A stretch of DNA of 64,000 nt from Capsaspora owczarzaki ATCC 30864 (GCF_000151315.2 NW_011887293.1:1824100-1888099); one strand, 5' to 3'. Counted from the stretch's first letter, positions 15,043-27,546 are shown. Notes: a model not told the origin generated them from the letters alone. A program made the numbers and translations.

Positions 15043-15831
15043 CGGAGATGAGTTGCAGGATTGTTTGTTACTCACTTTGTGAATCAATGGTACAGAAACT
15101 GCCTGGCCAAGACTTTCAAGTAGGTAGTTGTTTTTGGCGTTGACAACGCTGAGCGTGATTTTAACCGACGTGATTTTGATAGGTTGTGCAAGCTGGCGAC
15201 GCAAAGTTATACGACGTCCAGCCATTCGGCAAAACCCACCAGGCAGTGCTGGTAAATAATTCAGCCGAAGCGCTGAAAGAGACTGGTCTTTTTGATCCAA
15301 CAATCGAAACAAAGCCATCCGGCAAGCTGAAGAAGAAGAACAAGCAGAAAACCACTGGTCTTGCTTCGTCAAACGCCAAGACTTCTGACGCAGACCAGGC
15401 AGAAGTTGCGGAAACGGCCTCTGCAGCCCTTGCGTCAGTACCCTCTGTCAATTTGACGAACGTTCGACTCGCTTTGGGTGTTTTTGCGGATGGGTGTGCT
15501 CGTTCGGCACCCTCCGACGACGATCATGTGTTTTTCGTCGACCAAAGCAACTACCGCAAGTATTTCCCTCCTCTGCTGTGGCCCATTTATGGTGAGTTTC
15601 GAGCAGGTCGGAAGTTGGCCTTGATGCTGCCTTTCTCACTAGCACTTCGTAGATGGACTGAGCACGATACGACAGTCCCAGCCCCAAGAGCAGAAATCCA
15701 AGTCCAAGTCCAATTCCAAGAAGAAGCAAATGGAGCAGGCAGACACAGCAATGCAGCTTGATGTCTCCGAGCTCGTGAAAACGGGTGGCAGCCAGAAGCA
15801 GCCGACTCGCAGCAAGCGGACGAACAAGTAG
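15043..15831 (+). CDS. Unidentified host gene beginning at the TIR element edge
   Basis: Three exons join cleanly: up to 15,119 (phase 0), 15,183-15,591 and 15,653-15,831. The joined product includes LPGQDFQ-VVQAGDAKLYDVQPF, a GKTHQAVLVNN stretch, a Lys-rich GKLKKKNKQK, then DQSNYRKYFPPLLWPIYDGL and a Lys/Ser tail ending RSKRTNK. Open sequence continues upstream to the transposon border. The start could be ATG 15,048 or 15,089, or the 5' part may have been cut off by the element. I do not recognise the family. The basic tail suggests a nuclear or RNA/DNA-associated protein, which is weak inference. Confidence 0.6.
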
Positions 15832-16420
15832 TTGCAAAAGCGGCAACATGAATGAATTCTCGTTTCTTTTGTACTCTCATGGCTGTTGAACGTAGCAGAG
15901 CAATGATGAGGAATACAATTTGACTCTGTGCAATGTCTCCCAAACGGATCACGAGTCCAATCTCAAGAAGGAAGCTGAACTCACCAAAGCTCAGTTTTAT
16001 CGAGTTGAAGCCGATCGCAAATCGCTTTGCAATCCCAACCCCGCCGTAGTTTATCTTCATCCGGGGGTCTCAAGAAGGGGAATGCTCTTTGATGCAACTG
16101 CTCTTCCCTGCTCCATTCCAATACGCACCCAGCTTCGAGATTGAGCGAGGTTGTACGACGAACGAAGGTTTCCTCCGAATTTTCTCCCGCCGCTTTTGTC
16201 AGATGCCTGTTCGTAGATGAGAACAAACGAGAAAGTGGCGTATGTGGTTGAGACACCATCTGTTGGGACCTTGTGTTTATCGTTGGTCCTCTGAGCAATC
16301 AAGTTCCCCGTTGGATGACATTGAATGGAAATCCCATCGATGTTGCTGCTTTTTCCACTCTGCACTCTTTTTTTTTTTTCCATTCTTGTTGTTGTTTCAT
16401 TCTTCAACTTCTCTGACAAG
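15832..16420. other. Intergenic region
   Basis: About 590 bp between two plus-strand genes. It ends in a T-rich stretch just before the next ATG. No gene or repeat was recognised. Confidence 0.5.
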
Positions 16421-19400
16421 ATGGAAGTCGAGGACGACTTGGATCCTGAGAGTGAGTGTGGTCTTCCATTGAGAGCCATAGCCTCGCTCTCTCTCGCTCC
16501 CAATGCTCTCTTTCTCTCTTACTCTCACTCGTACGCGCTCCCAGCCCGCCGCTGCTTCCAGTTGGAGATCCACACGCCACTCGATCCTTCTTGTCCCCAT
16601 CCCCAGCTCGGAACAGGGGGAGGAAGAGAAGCGATTCAAACCAGCAATGCTGCGATCTCACTCTCGCGGTTGTCCTCTTCACCCACTTCCGCGGATGCTA
16701 TTGCCTTGCCGCTTGTCCCTGCTGAATACTGACGCAATGCTTCACCTTTTTGTGTTTTGGGTCGGCTTTTGGTGTTTGGCAGCTTACAACAACAGCTTTG
16801 ACCCGTTCGATGGGCTTGGAAGCGACCTGGGGCATCAGCACCCAAGCGACGCGAGCGCGACTCCAATGACCACTGCAGATGAGGTTGCTGGCACTGCCAT
16901 GGAGGTCGATGCGGCGGAGAGCAGCGCCAAGCAGCAGCAGGACGAGCCCAAGCAACACACTCAGTCTGAGGCAGCTCAGCGCCGCAACAACCGTGGGCAG
17001 CGATCGCCACAGAGGCCATCGCAGAATGGCGGAGGTCGGAATGAGCAGCGTGGTGGTGATGGTGGTAGTGGTAGTAACAACAGTCGCAACGCTGGCGGAC
17101 GAGGCGGTGGCAACCAGCAAGATCGACGAGGCAACGATGGTCGCGGCAACGAGCGATCACCAGCCGCCGGAAATGCTCGGAACACTGGTCAGGGCGCTGC
17201 TAGTGTTGGTGGTGCTGATACCAACGATCGTGCTGGGCTGACCGAGCGCGAGCGAGAGCGCGACAGGCTGGAGCGTGATCGACGAGACAGGGACCGACCA
17301 AACACCTCGTCTCAGGGCTCCAATTTCGCACAGCGCGCACAGTCTCCTGATTCGCGAGACCGTGATCGTGATCGTGAGCAGCGCGAGCGAGAGCGAGAGA
17401 GGGAGCGCGAGCGAGAACGGGAGAGGGAGCGCGACCGTCGTCCATCGAGCGGCCCTGGTGCTGCTGCTGCTGCTGCTGCTGCTGCTTCTGCTGCTTCTGC
17501 TCCACCACGAGCACAATCGCCAGACCGTATACGAGAACGTGAGCGTGAGCGTGAACGTGAGCGAGACCGCTTCCCTCCCCGCGATGCTCCGCGGTCGCGA
17601 TCGAGGTCTCCGCCTTCAGCTCGTCGTGGCAACTTCCCTCCGCCTCCATCGAACGCCGTTGAATTGGACGCGTCGACAAGCCGGGCGTCCTCTGCCGCCA
17701 CGAACGCGCGCACATCGGTGGACAGACCGCGCGATGACAGACCACGCGATGACAGACCACGCGAGACCAATCCTCGAGACTCGCGAGATTCTCGAGACCG
17801 GGATGCTCGCGAGGTGCGGGAGCGTGATCAGCGCGACCAGGAACGTGACCGAGAGCAGCGTCGAGAACATGAAACACGCGGGGGCGATCGCGATCGTGGG
17901 CGTGACCAGGACAGTGCTCGCGACCGCGATTCCCGTGAGGCCGATCGCCGACGGGCACGATCTCGCTCGGCTTCGCCGCGCCGCGGAGACGCAGCCGCAC
18001 AACCGAGCGCCTTCCCACCGCCGCCCGCAATGCTTCCTGCTAGCTTCTCACTCCCTGCCCCAGGTTCATCTGCTGACGGCTCTCAGTTTCCACTGCCCCC
18101 GTTCCCGTTTGCCCCCGGCATGCCACCATTCTTGTTCCCTCCAACGGTGCCTTCGGCTGGCGGCAATCCAATGCTAATGTTCCCGCCTCTCCCCTTCCCA
18201 TTCCCATTGCCGGGTATGCCAGCAGGCTCGGCTCCAGGCTCGGCTCCAGCACCAGTCCCCGCATCAGCCCCTTCTGCATCTGCTGCTCGCCGCCCCAACG
18301 GAGATCGGGAACGTGAGCGTAGCGATACCAGTCGTGATGCCCCAAAGGATCAGCAGCATGACCAGCACCCTCGAGATCAACGAAGTGCACCCCGCGATGA
18401 GCGCGATCGGCCGCGGGATCAACCGCAGCGCGATCAAGCACAACGCGATCAGCCACAGCGTGACCAGCGTGACCAGCGTGACCAACGTGACCAACGCGAT
18501 CAACGCGATCAGCCAAACCGCGACCAGCGCGATCAGCGCGACCAGCAACAACGCAGTCAACCACAGCGTGACCAGCGCGATCAACGAGATCAGTCACAGC
18601 GCGACCAAACACAGCGCGATCAACAACGAAACCAACCCCGCGATCCGCCGCAACGAGATCAGCGCGACCAGCGAGATCAGCGCGACCAGCGAGATCAGCG
18701 AGACCAGCGAGATCAGCAGCAACGCGACCAACGCGATCAGCGCGATCAACAACAACGAGATCCGCCACAACGCGACCAACGCGATCAGCGCGATCAACAA
18801 CGAAACCAACCCCGCGATCCGCCGCAACGAGATCAGCGCGACCAGCGAGATCAGCGAGATCAGCGAGACCAGCGGGACCAGATTGATCAACGAGAACAGC
18901 GGTCGCGAGCGTCTGATGATCGCTCTCGTGATCAAAGTCAATCGAGGCCGACTCAGCGCGAGAGTGAGCCGCGCGACAGCCGTGAGCGTGACGCTCCGAA
19001 GGCTTCGGCGACCCCGGCAGTCGTGACACCAACCCCGGAAATGACCGCTCGTGCTTTCGCCGAGGCATCCGCTGTTGTGCAGCGTGCTACCGCGGAAGGT
19101 CGCGCTCCCGCCGATATGATGGGCTTTTTGAATGAACAAATTGCGGTGGCCATGAAGCGCGAGATGGAGCGGGCATCGGCCTCGTCAAGCAGCGCGTCCA
19201 AAGATCGGCCTTCGTCTAGATTGACTTCTTCTGTTGCCGCGTCGCACGCACCAGAAAGCCGTTCTAAGCAATCGTTAAACTCCGTCTTGGATCGGGTGCG
19301 AGAACCGAGCGTACTTGATCGAGTGAGTGGGCGATCGGCAAGCGAGAGCGCTTCCTTGTCCACCCCAATGGATACTTCCTCATCAGGCACCTCTGTGAGC

Positions 19401-20242
19401 AAGCGTGTCATTCCTCCAATCACCTTTGACAAGGATGAGATGGAGCGTGCTCGTCCATTGGCAGGTTAGCACATCTTCGAATTGGCCTAGTGACTGTATT
19501 TTATTGTTGGTCTGCGATCGCTCATCGTGCCTTGCTTTCCTTGCCGAATGCTTTTGTGCGTTTGTATGTCGCAGTTTCGTCAGCAGTCTCGGTACCAGCA
19601 TCAGCTACTCCTGGACTGTTGCCACATCCAGTCGCCCCAAACTCTGTGAAACGAGACAATTCTGGTACTCCTGTACGTGACAACGCTGAAGGAAACGCTC
19701 GGGGCAGACAACGAAACAATCAGAATCAGAATCGCCAACAACAACAGCAACAACAGCAGCAGCAACAGCAACAGCAACCGCAACAACAAAACCAACGGTA
19801 CGAGATTTTCTGCGAACATGGCATGTGCGTTCATTGCATTGAGTACTAATTGGTGACTCGCTTCTTTGTCTCATTCGGTGGTGGACAGTGGTCGCACGAA
19901 CAGCTTTAGCAATGCTGATGGCGATGTTCAGCAGGCTAAACGAGCACGCACTCAATCCCCCGAACGCACGTCGGCTGCAGATCGAACTGGCCGCTCCACA
20001 GCTGTCTCGCCTGGCGTCAACTCCAGCCCTGCTGTAAGCGAAGTTTGCTTTGTTTTCTTTGGGATTGTCTGCAGGGGTGCTTTTGCACTGACTATGCCGA
20101 ATGTTGATGCAACTAGAACGGAGGACAACAATCCAACAGCAATAGCCACAACAGCAGCAACAGCAGCAACAACAACAACAACAACAACAGCAATAACCAC
20201 AACAACAACAATCGGAGAAATCGCGGCAAGAAACAGCGCTAA
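16421..20242 (+). CDS. Very long Arg/Asp/Glu-rich low-complexity protein, five exons
   Basis: Exons: 16,421-16,451, 16,783-19,464, 19,575-19,797, 19,889-20,033 and 20,117-20,242, giving about 1,068 aa. It begins MEVEDDLDPE-TYNNSFDPFDG. Most of exon 2 is disordered: RG/GGR repeats, blocks of alternating R-E/R-D (about residues 170-400), a Pro/Phe/Met-rich hydrophobic patch (PPFPFAPGMPPFLFPPTVP) and some 40 copies of a D-Q-R/R-D-Q repeat. A short ordered helix region follows (PEMTARAFAEASAVVQRATA). The last exons are poly-Gln and Asn/Ser-rich and end RRNRGKKQR. Mixed-charge R-D/R-E proteins of this kind typically localise to nuclear speckles or bind RNA. No named domain was recognised, so the function is open. 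Confidence 0.75.
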
Positions 20243-20503
20243 TCCTCGTCACAGTCTGTTTTTGAAATGCCTCCACTCGACGGTTTTGCTTGAATACACC
20301 ACAAAATCCAATCCAATGTTCAATCTCGAGCATCAGTGTGCATGCCATCAATCTGTGCTTATTTGTCATACGATGGCAGTTTCGCACAAACCAAAGAGCA
20401 AAAGAACGAAGGAAGTAATCGAAAACACAAAGAAGAGACAATCAACAAGAAAAGCAAAACACACACACAACAAAAAAAACCGTCCAAATCAAATCAAGCC
20501 AGT

Positions 20504-21878
20504 CTAGTTGGAGAGGGCGGTCATGATAACGCCGCCAAAGGCAAATGCGAACGCAAATGCAAGGAAGATAAAGTTGCGCTTGCCGGAAATTTCGTGGAAG
20601 ATGACAATGCCAATGACACTCGAGACCACGCCTGGGCCAGTGGAGATGATGGGGAAGCTGATGGTTTGCGAGAGATTCTGATTGGCAACAAACCACATGC
20701 TCTGGCTGATGGCCCACATGATGCCGGAGATCATCGAAGGCAACACGAGCTTCGGGTAAATCATGGGCTGGTTCTTCTTGGCAATGCAGTAGAGCACAAA
20801 GTAACAAGTGGAAGTGGCGTAAATGCCAGTGAAATGGGCAAACACGTAATCGAGTCCAGACTGACTAGCACCTTCATAATTGTCTCTAGAGCAACATCGA
20901 AGCAAAGGAAAGAACAGTTGATCAAGCAAGTGAGACGCCGAACAACCAAACAAAACAAAAAGAAGAGCCTGCGCTTCTTTTGGGTTGGGTACTCGAAGAG
21001 GAGAAGTGGGGGGTTCACTCACTGCACGTAAGCAACAGGTGTAAAGTTGAGGCCATAGCAGCATCCAGCGAAAAGGGCAAGTGAGCGGCCGACCCAAGTG
21101 CGTTGTGCTGGTGCCAGCTTGTCTACCCATGAGCCCGTTGCGCCAGATAGGCTGCGATGTTGCTTGCTCGAAAACGCACGTCGAACCTTGAGCACTCCAG
21201 TCGCAGGTTCGTCGTCATCAACCATTTCGGTCTTGATCAAGAGCGTTTCCTCATCGCTGTTGATGTTGTGGCGGCTACTGGCCATTGACGGTGATGGTGA
21301 CTGGGACGAGGTCGTTGGCTTTGAAGCATCGGGCTGAACGGTGTAGAGATTATCTTTGATCTCGACCAAATAGTCGGGCAGGTAGCCGGCGCTGTTCTGA
21401 CTCTTTGCGTTATCCAGTGTCGGACGAACGAAAAGATAAAACACAAGACTGATACAGCACAACGCCACACCGGCCGAGCTCAGAGCGGCGTCATTTGGTG
21501 GCGCGGGAGTGACACCAAACCAGCCATACCGACCGCTGAAATAGCCCATCAGCAAGTTGGAACTGCTCCAGAGCAGCATGCCTTGTGCGAGACCCAGCAG
21601 CTGGACAATTGGCACGACCGTAATGTTTCCTTTTTGTTGAGCGGAGGTTGGGTTGGTGGAGGGACATTTTCAAGTGTTTGTACAGAGTCAGCATTCCATG
21701 ATCCGGGTCGGACTGCTACTTTGCTTCTGTGTGTGCTCAGAACTTACCGGTAGTCCAGAGGAGACCGCCAATCATGGCGAAGGGGTGGAATTCGGGACTG
21801 CCCTGGATCAGGTTCACCACGATGCCCGTCATGAAGATGAATGAGCACAGCACCCACTGGAAGAACAGACCTGCATAG

Positions 21879-21928
<50 letters not shown>

Positions 21929-22176
21929 TGTGAATGAGTTTCGAGTTAGAATTCGAGGTCAACCTGTGCAAACATCAACTGAAACGTTACCGTCGCCCGA
22001 CTCAAACCGCTTGAGTGGAACAAAGTTGGAACCCCACAAGAAGACGGAAGCGGTCACCGCGCCAAATCCGATCGCAGCATTTTTATCGGACGTAGAGTTG
22101 GATGCAGCGTCGGCAACAGTTGGCTCGGCAGAGGTGACTTGCGCAGCGCCATTCAAGACGAGCGCCAACAAGAGAC
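20504..22176 (-). CDS. TMEM144: TMEM144-family membrane transporter-like protein
   Basis: Minus-strand exons: 22,176-21,991, 21,870-21,748, 21,629-21,023 and 20,885-20,504, about 430 aa. Family signatures are plain: GFGAVTASVFLWGSNFVPLK, RFESGDG, then FFQWVLCSFIFMTGIVVNLI, FHPFAMIGGLLWTTG and NITVVPIVQLLGLAQG. The last exon carries GPGVVSSVIGIVIFHEISGK. Ten membrane spans are expected, and TMEM144 proteins resemble drug/metabolite or sugar transporters. A 100-residue Ser/Thr-rich loop in exon 3 is longer than in animal homologues. The first part (LLLALVLNGAAQVTSA) looks like a signal peptide, but its ATG was not found: an acceptor at 22,177 implies a further 5' exon. A CT run on the coding strand (21,889-21,925) forms a long polypyrimidine tract before exon 2. 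Confidence 0.85.
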
Positions 22177-23279
22177 CTGTTTTCAAGAAGTCATCAAAAA
22201 TCCCAGCACAACACAGCAAAAAAAGTGAGTGACACCGCAGACGATCTATGGCTCAGGCTGAGCAGCAATGTTGGGCGCAATAGGACGTGTAACGGAGTTG
22301 TGGAACAGAACAACAAAAAAAACCAGTTTGTTGTAATGGAGTGCGATTGTGGCTGTCTGTGTCACGAGCGCTGCAGTCTCGTGGACGTATGCATTCCGCG
22401 GTTCAATGATAGTGACGCCGACCTGCTCGTCGTCACACAAGCTGCCAGGCGCGGATTGGAGCTCTGAACGTGCGAATCGTTGGCTCGGTCTTTGCAGCGA
22501 TCCTCCTGCGCCCTTTCCCTTCCCCCTTCCCTCCACACACCTTGCAAAACACAAGTCAGACCAGATCGTCGTAACAGACTCTCTAGCCCGAACTCCACCC
22601 CACGCCCCGCCACCTGGAACGCGACCCTGAAGGAAGGAGATTGCCGTCGGGACAATAACAGTCGACGAACAACTGCCAACCCCCACCCCCCCGCGCCCTT
22701 CCTCCTGCGCCGACTCAGCGCGACAATGACAGATACTGCGGTACGTCGACGTGGTGTCGGATGCAGAGGCGAAACAGCGCAGTGGTTGAAGCGAGCAATT
22801 TTGGCCAATCCAAGCCGACGATGCCCATGTGAGGCGGTGCCACCCACCCACCAGCTCACCCTCTCTTTGCTGCTGGCGCACCAGAGTGCAACCAGAGTGC
22901 TGCTGAGACGACAGCGAAATCTTGCTGGCTGTGCTGGTGGTGGTGCTGGCGGTGTGTGGTCTGTGGCGAACTCCAGCGTCGACCATTTCGCTCGCTCTAC
23001 AACAACAAATCTGCAGGACGTATTGTATGGAAAATAACACCGACCTGTGCAAACAAGCCAGCGACCGAGCATTCAAAAGAGAAGCGTGTGAATGAAAGAG
23101 TGAGGACAGCAACTGTGATACAGCACTGTGGCATTAACAACGACATAGCCACTGTTGATGGATTTTTGAAAGTTGCTCAGAATTGTTGACGCTGAGGAGG
23201 AGAAATTCAACATCAGTCGTCCTTTTTGTGCTTCACCACAAAGACAAAAACCCCCTTGTTTTCCCCTTCCCCTTGCAAG
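22177..23279. other. Shared upstream region of TMEM144 (-) and claudin-like gene (+)
   Basis: About 1.1 kb between divergent genes. The first TMEM144 exon should lie here, but I could not place its ATG with confidence. A short plus-strand frame at 22,725 with a good donor (GCG|GTACGT) was noticed but has no partner exon. The rest looks like promoter or untranslated DNA. Confidence 0.4.
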
Positions 23280-24554
23280 ATGCATACTACCGAAAACAGA
23301 CTCTTCATAGCGGGCTTGGCCTTCATCTTTATCGCGTCGTGCGTTCTCTTCAATGTCGGCTTCACTCGCGGCGATTGGGTCTCGAACAATACCGGCGGCT
23401 CAGTGGGTGTCTACAAGTTCTGTCTTTTCACCTTAGATGGAATTCAATGTGCGCGCTACGGCTCTGTGGACACTGTAAGTTGAGCTCGGATAAGTTGAAG
23501 TTGTTGAGCTTAGCTGGATACAGAGCACACCCATCTCGTCTACTCGCCGTACCAGTATGAGTCACACGAATGCCATGTTTCAATACGAGTGTATAAGAGA
23601 GATGTGGAGGCCTGTGGTTGAAGTGGTGCCCGTGAGGTCTTGTGCGTTTTTGGAGCGGATTTTCGCTTCTTCTCCATTACTGGTGCTGGGATGTGCCGGA
23701 GCCTTTTTTGTTTTCTTTGACCCTGGACTCGGTCTTTGTCTGCTGTACTTTAAGTGCTGTTGTGCAGGTGTGAGAATGAGGTGTCTGTGGGCTCGTGAAC
23801 AGCCAGCGGGCGAGCGGCAAGGGATGGGGGCGGTGTACGGCGTTCTTTATCTGGAAATGGTGTCCACTTGTTTATCGCGCACCACGGCGACAGTAGAGCA
23901 TTTCATTAAATACTATTGGTTCGACATCAACCACTGTGACAACGTTGCCAACATTCTAGAGGTCCTTTTTTGGGGAAAGTTGCTTGATTCAGCCAAATCC
24001 AAAACGTGAATTGCATCTCGCTTTCTCTTGCATTGACTTTGATCTCATTTTCTTTGTCCCGTGTCGCTTCGCCTACGTTTTGTATACATGTCTAGTTTAA
24101 CGACCTGACGAACGGATGGACTGTCTCGGCTGCTTTCATTCTGGGCACAGCCTGCGCCGTGTCCGGACTCTGCGCCCTGTTTTGCATTTTTGCCATGTGT
24201 GAACCGGCCATGATGATTGGTGTCTACATCACCGCGGTTATCACAGCCTTCTTTGGCGTGTTTGGTCTCGTCGTCCTATATCCCGTCGGCTTTGGGAGCA
24301 ATCCGGTACTGAATCAAATCTGTCCCGGCGCGTCCACGTACCACATTGGCCCGTTCTGCAAAATGGACACTGGTTACATCTTGGCTTCGATTGCTACAGG
24401 TCTTTCCCTTCTTGGACTCGGATTTGTGCCCTTCGTTGACCGCTATCATGCTCGTCGCGTCACGCGGCAAACCCAGCACCACGAACTTCCTCCCATGACC
24501 CAAGTCAACCCGCAGTACCCGCAATACCCTGCCGAATATCCGCCTCAGTACTAG
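23280..24554 (+). CDS. Claudin/PMP22-like four-span membrane protein
   Basis: Two exons, 23,280-23,474 and 24,096-24,554, in phase 0, encoding 217 aa. Span 1 is LFIAGLAFIFIASCVLFNV. The first outer loop has the claudin-type W...GVY-x2-C-x8-C pattern (GDWVSNNTGG, then GVYKFCLFTLDGIQC), close to the W-GLW-C-C signature. Spans 2-4 are in exon 2 (AAFILGTACAVSGLCALFC; MMIGVYITAVITAFFGVFG; ILASIATGLSLLGLGFVPF). The cytoplasmic tail is Tyr/Pro/Gln-rich and ends EYPPQY. Family members shape cell contacts or modulate channels in animals; in a protist the role is unknown. The 621-bp intron is long for this window, and its first 159 bp are duplicated at 125-283. Confidence 0.75.
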
Positions 24555-26643
24555 ACACTGTCGGGACCCAAGAGTCGAGTCTGCCCCGCCGGCGAAGGTA
24601 GCCGGTGGTTGATCATGAGGCTTGAGTGTTTGCTGCATATTTTGTCACAATCAACTGACGTTACCTGGCCAATACCTGTCGATATTTGAACCCGTGGGGT
24701 CCAGAGTCTAATAGACGTCCGAGTGTATGTTGATGTGTTGCAGTTTGGCCGTTTTTGGAGGTGTGGTGTTCGTCCTACTGATGTGAAATGACAAAATTAA
24801 AAACCAGCAACTGAAAAAAGTAAGCAACCCGGCCAAATTCTTGCGCTGCACAACGCGCCTAGTACAAGCATCTCCTTCTTCACAAAACGATCCCACACGT
24901 GGCCCACTTTACGTTTTGTATGGAGGCGCATCTGCTCAATGGGTGTGGCGAGACTGACCAGGTGTTCGGAACGTCAAACCAGGCGGTCAGGAGAATGGCT
25001 GCGTTGCACTCGTCCAACCCGTCCGCCATCACATACAATGAATACACAATGATATTTTCGATATATTTAGCAAGATGGCGGCTTTGATGAATGGACTTGA
25101 GTGGTCTGATTTTGGCTTGGCGTTTTGAGTACTAAAACTTGTTTTTTATTCAGTACCAACTTTTTTTTTTTTTTTTTTGATTCTTCAGTATCAATTTTTT
25201 TTTCTCGCGATCGCGAAACCCTTGCACTTCAACACAGCTGATTTCTCTGTGACCCCATCTCTCTCTCTCTCTATCTCTCTTACCACGATTCCCACCATTT
25301 GAAAAAAGCGGCGAAAAAAAAACAAAAAAAAAAACGCGACATCAATCCAATCCGCTTTTGGTCGGACGGCTCACTCCCGAATTCGCAGCCAACTTTCGTT
25401 TTTTGTATGTCCGCCCCATCACTCTGCTCGCCGAGCTGTGTGCTCCAACAACCTTCGCCACGATCATCTCAATTTCAACTACCTTTGACCTTGCCATTTG
25501 GCCCCGCTCCCGGCCTGCGTCTGGGTTGCTATTTGTGCCTTTTTGTCTCCGCGTCTTGGCGGTCTCGGCAGCCGCGCGCCAAAAAAAAAAAAAAAAAACC
25601 ATTACGACGTTTCGTTTTCTTCTTTCCCATTCATTTTCTCCCCCGTTTTCCTCGTTCGCTTCAGCGGCTTGCTCGATTCGCTTCGGCATACAAGCCAACG
25701 CAACACACACACACATGCGAGCCGAGAGAGCCGGGACGAGAGCGAGCGAGTGAGTGAGGTGACGGCGTCCACATTAGCAGTTCTCTCGTGGCTCTTCCTA
25801 CTCTTTCCTCCATTCTCTGCCCGTCCGCAGCCCAGAGCAACGCCGCGCCGCCGTCTGCATGGCAAGGCCTCCATTGTTGACCATTCGAGTGCCCGTGTCA
25901 GGGTGGCTGCAGCGTGGTCGCACACCGCTCGTCGTCGTTGGACCCCGTGTTCCAGAGCAGTGCCATGTGTCTTGGCGATTTTATCCGTCCTCTGCGCCAG
26001 CGATCCGATGGACTGTGGCCTCCGAATGCGCATTTCACTCCTCACTCAGCTGGCATTGCCAGACAATCACGCAATCAACGCATCGAGCGACGCCACACAC
26101 ACTCGCGCGCACGCACAGAGCCACGGCGATCGGGGGACGGGAGAACCAGGGCGGGGAGTCAGCGGACGATTGTGTCCATGCGGTTTGAGCGTTTGATCAC
26201 CAACTCTGTCATCCATCCTCAACACTCCTTGCATTCGTTGGATTGCGTGTGCCCGAAGAGATTGCTTCCATCTTGGGCGTGGTGAGGAACGGCGCGCGGC
26301 AATTCTGGCAGAGAGGAGACGCGAGTTTCCAGCTCGATTCGGACAAGGCTGCCCACACACACCACCATGATCGTCGTGCCATTATTGCTTGTGATGTCAA
26401 ACAGTCTTGCATTTACTCACCAATGACATATGATGGACATGCTTCTTCCTCTTCTTGTCTGGTTCTGAGCAGCGAACACCCACCCCAAATTTAACGCCTC
26501 GCTTGGAAATCTTCCGCTCTAGCTTCTTCGTCACCTAGTTCCGAGTTACAAACAAAGCTCTTCTCAAACACCAAGAGCAGCACCACACAAGGAAAACAAA
26601 ACCCTCTCAAAAACCCCCCACTTCGTCCAAGTCCCGCGTCTGA
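24555..26643. other. 2.1-kb intergenic region, low-complexity rich
   Basis: It holds a T-tract (25,160-25,180), a CT-rich run (25,255-25,280), A-tracts (25,300-25,335 and about 25,581-25,599) and CA-rich stretches (about 25,700 and 26,100). Open frames here have biased, inconsistent composition. No gene was identified, though untranslated exons of the downstream gene could lie in it. Confidence 0.45.
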
Positions 26644-27546
26644 ATGTCTGGACCTGTCACGAATGCTGCCGCGACCAATATCGCCAAGAAAAATCCGCTC
26701 ATGACGGCCCTGTCGTCGTTCCTGACCCGTCACAAGGTCGTCACAGACACAGTCATCTGCTCGTCGCTGTACTCGACGGGTGACATTATTCAGCAGCGCA
26801 TCGAGGGCGTCGAGGGCTGGGACTGGCGTCGCACGGCTCGCATGGGCAGCGTCGGCATGTTCCTGGGCCCGTGCAACCACTACTGGTACCGTATGATTGA
26901 CAGCAAGTTCCCCACTGCGGTCAACTTCAAGCAGGTCACCGTCAAGGTGCTCTGCGACCAGTTTGTCTTTTCGCCCTTCTGTCTGTTCAGTTTCTACACG
27001 GGCATGGCCCTCATGCACGGCAACTCGATGGCAGAATACAAGAAGGAGCTGGTTGACAAGTATCCCCACACCTTCATGGTCGACTGTATGGTCTGGCCTG
27101 GTCTCCAGTACGTCAACTTTTTCTTTGTTAAGGGCCCCTTCCGCGTCGCCTACGTCGCGTCCTGCTCGCTCTTCTGGAACATTTTCCTCTCGCACATGAA
27201 GCACGCCTACAACAGTGATGAGTCACACGCGCCTTCCAGCGCTGCCACCCTCGCCACTCCACAAACAACGGAGAGCCTTGATGTGGCAGCTGCCAACCGC
27301 ATTTCCGGGACAGCCTCTGCACTTGTGGTGGCAGCTACTGCCGCTGCGGCCGGTCCGCAGCCTCTGACCATCACTTCATCGCCATTCGAGCAACAGATGC
27401 GCCTTCGTGATGCTCTTCGAGACACGCTTCGCACACACACCAGCTCACTCCAGTTTGCCGACGCCGCCATCAAGAACGTAGGCACTGCCCTGCCATCGCG
27501 GCTATTGCTAAACCGTCTTGCGCCTTGGACTGAATTCCAGTCATGA
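26644..27546 (+). CDS. MPV17/PMP22 family inner-membrane protein (MPV17L2-like)
   Basis: A single-exon 300-aa protein. The family core spans residues 15-195: HKVVTDTVICSSLYSTGDIIQQ, DWRRTARMGSVGMFLGPCNHYWY, CDQFVFSPFCLFSFY, then DCMVWPGLQYVNFFFVKGPFRV and a final VASCSLFWNIFLSHMKH, with four membrane spans. GPCNHYWY and the W-P-x-x-Q-x-x-NF element are diagnostic. Homologues lie in mitochondrial or peroxisomal membranes; MPV17L2 is linked to mitochondrial ribosome assembly. Residues 200-300 are an Ala/Ser/Thr-rich extension absent from animal proteins. Codon use is strongly GC-biased and there is no intron, unlike most neighbours. AATAAA follows at about 27,662. Confidence 0.9.
   Translation: MSGPVTNAAATNIAKKNPLMTALSSFLTRHKVVTDTVICSSLYSTGDIIQQRIEGVEGWDWRRTARMGSVGMFLGPCNHYWYRMIDSKFPTAVNFKQVTVKVLCDQFVFSPFCLFSFYTGMALMHGNSMAEYKKELVDKYPHTFMVDCMVWPGLQYVNFFFVKGPFRVAYVASCSLFWNIFLSHMKHAYNSDESHAPSSAATLATPQTTESLDVAAANRISGTASALVVAATAAAAGPQPLTITSSPFEQQMRLRDALRDTLRTHTSSLQFADAAIKNVGTALPSRLLLNRLAPWTEFQS

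Noticed and set aside
16503-16782. Coding sequence upstream of exon 2 of the R/D-rich gene
   Set aside because: A good donor at 16,452 and acceptor at 16,781 make this stretch an intron; its composition is low-complexity Ser/Leu.
17157-19139. Long minus-strand frames opposite the R/D repeat region
   Set aside because: They mirror the repeat codons of the plus-strand gene (Ala/Asp/Leu runs) and have no other support.
22725-22739. Tiny plus-strand first exon with a good GTACGT donor
   Set aside because: No acceptor and downstream coding exon fits it before the claudin-like start at 23,280.
25299-26412. Several frames of 60-230 codons on both strands
   Set aside because: Biased Arg/Ser/Pro composition, overlap with CA, CT and poly-A tracts, and no recognisable family or consistent exon structure.
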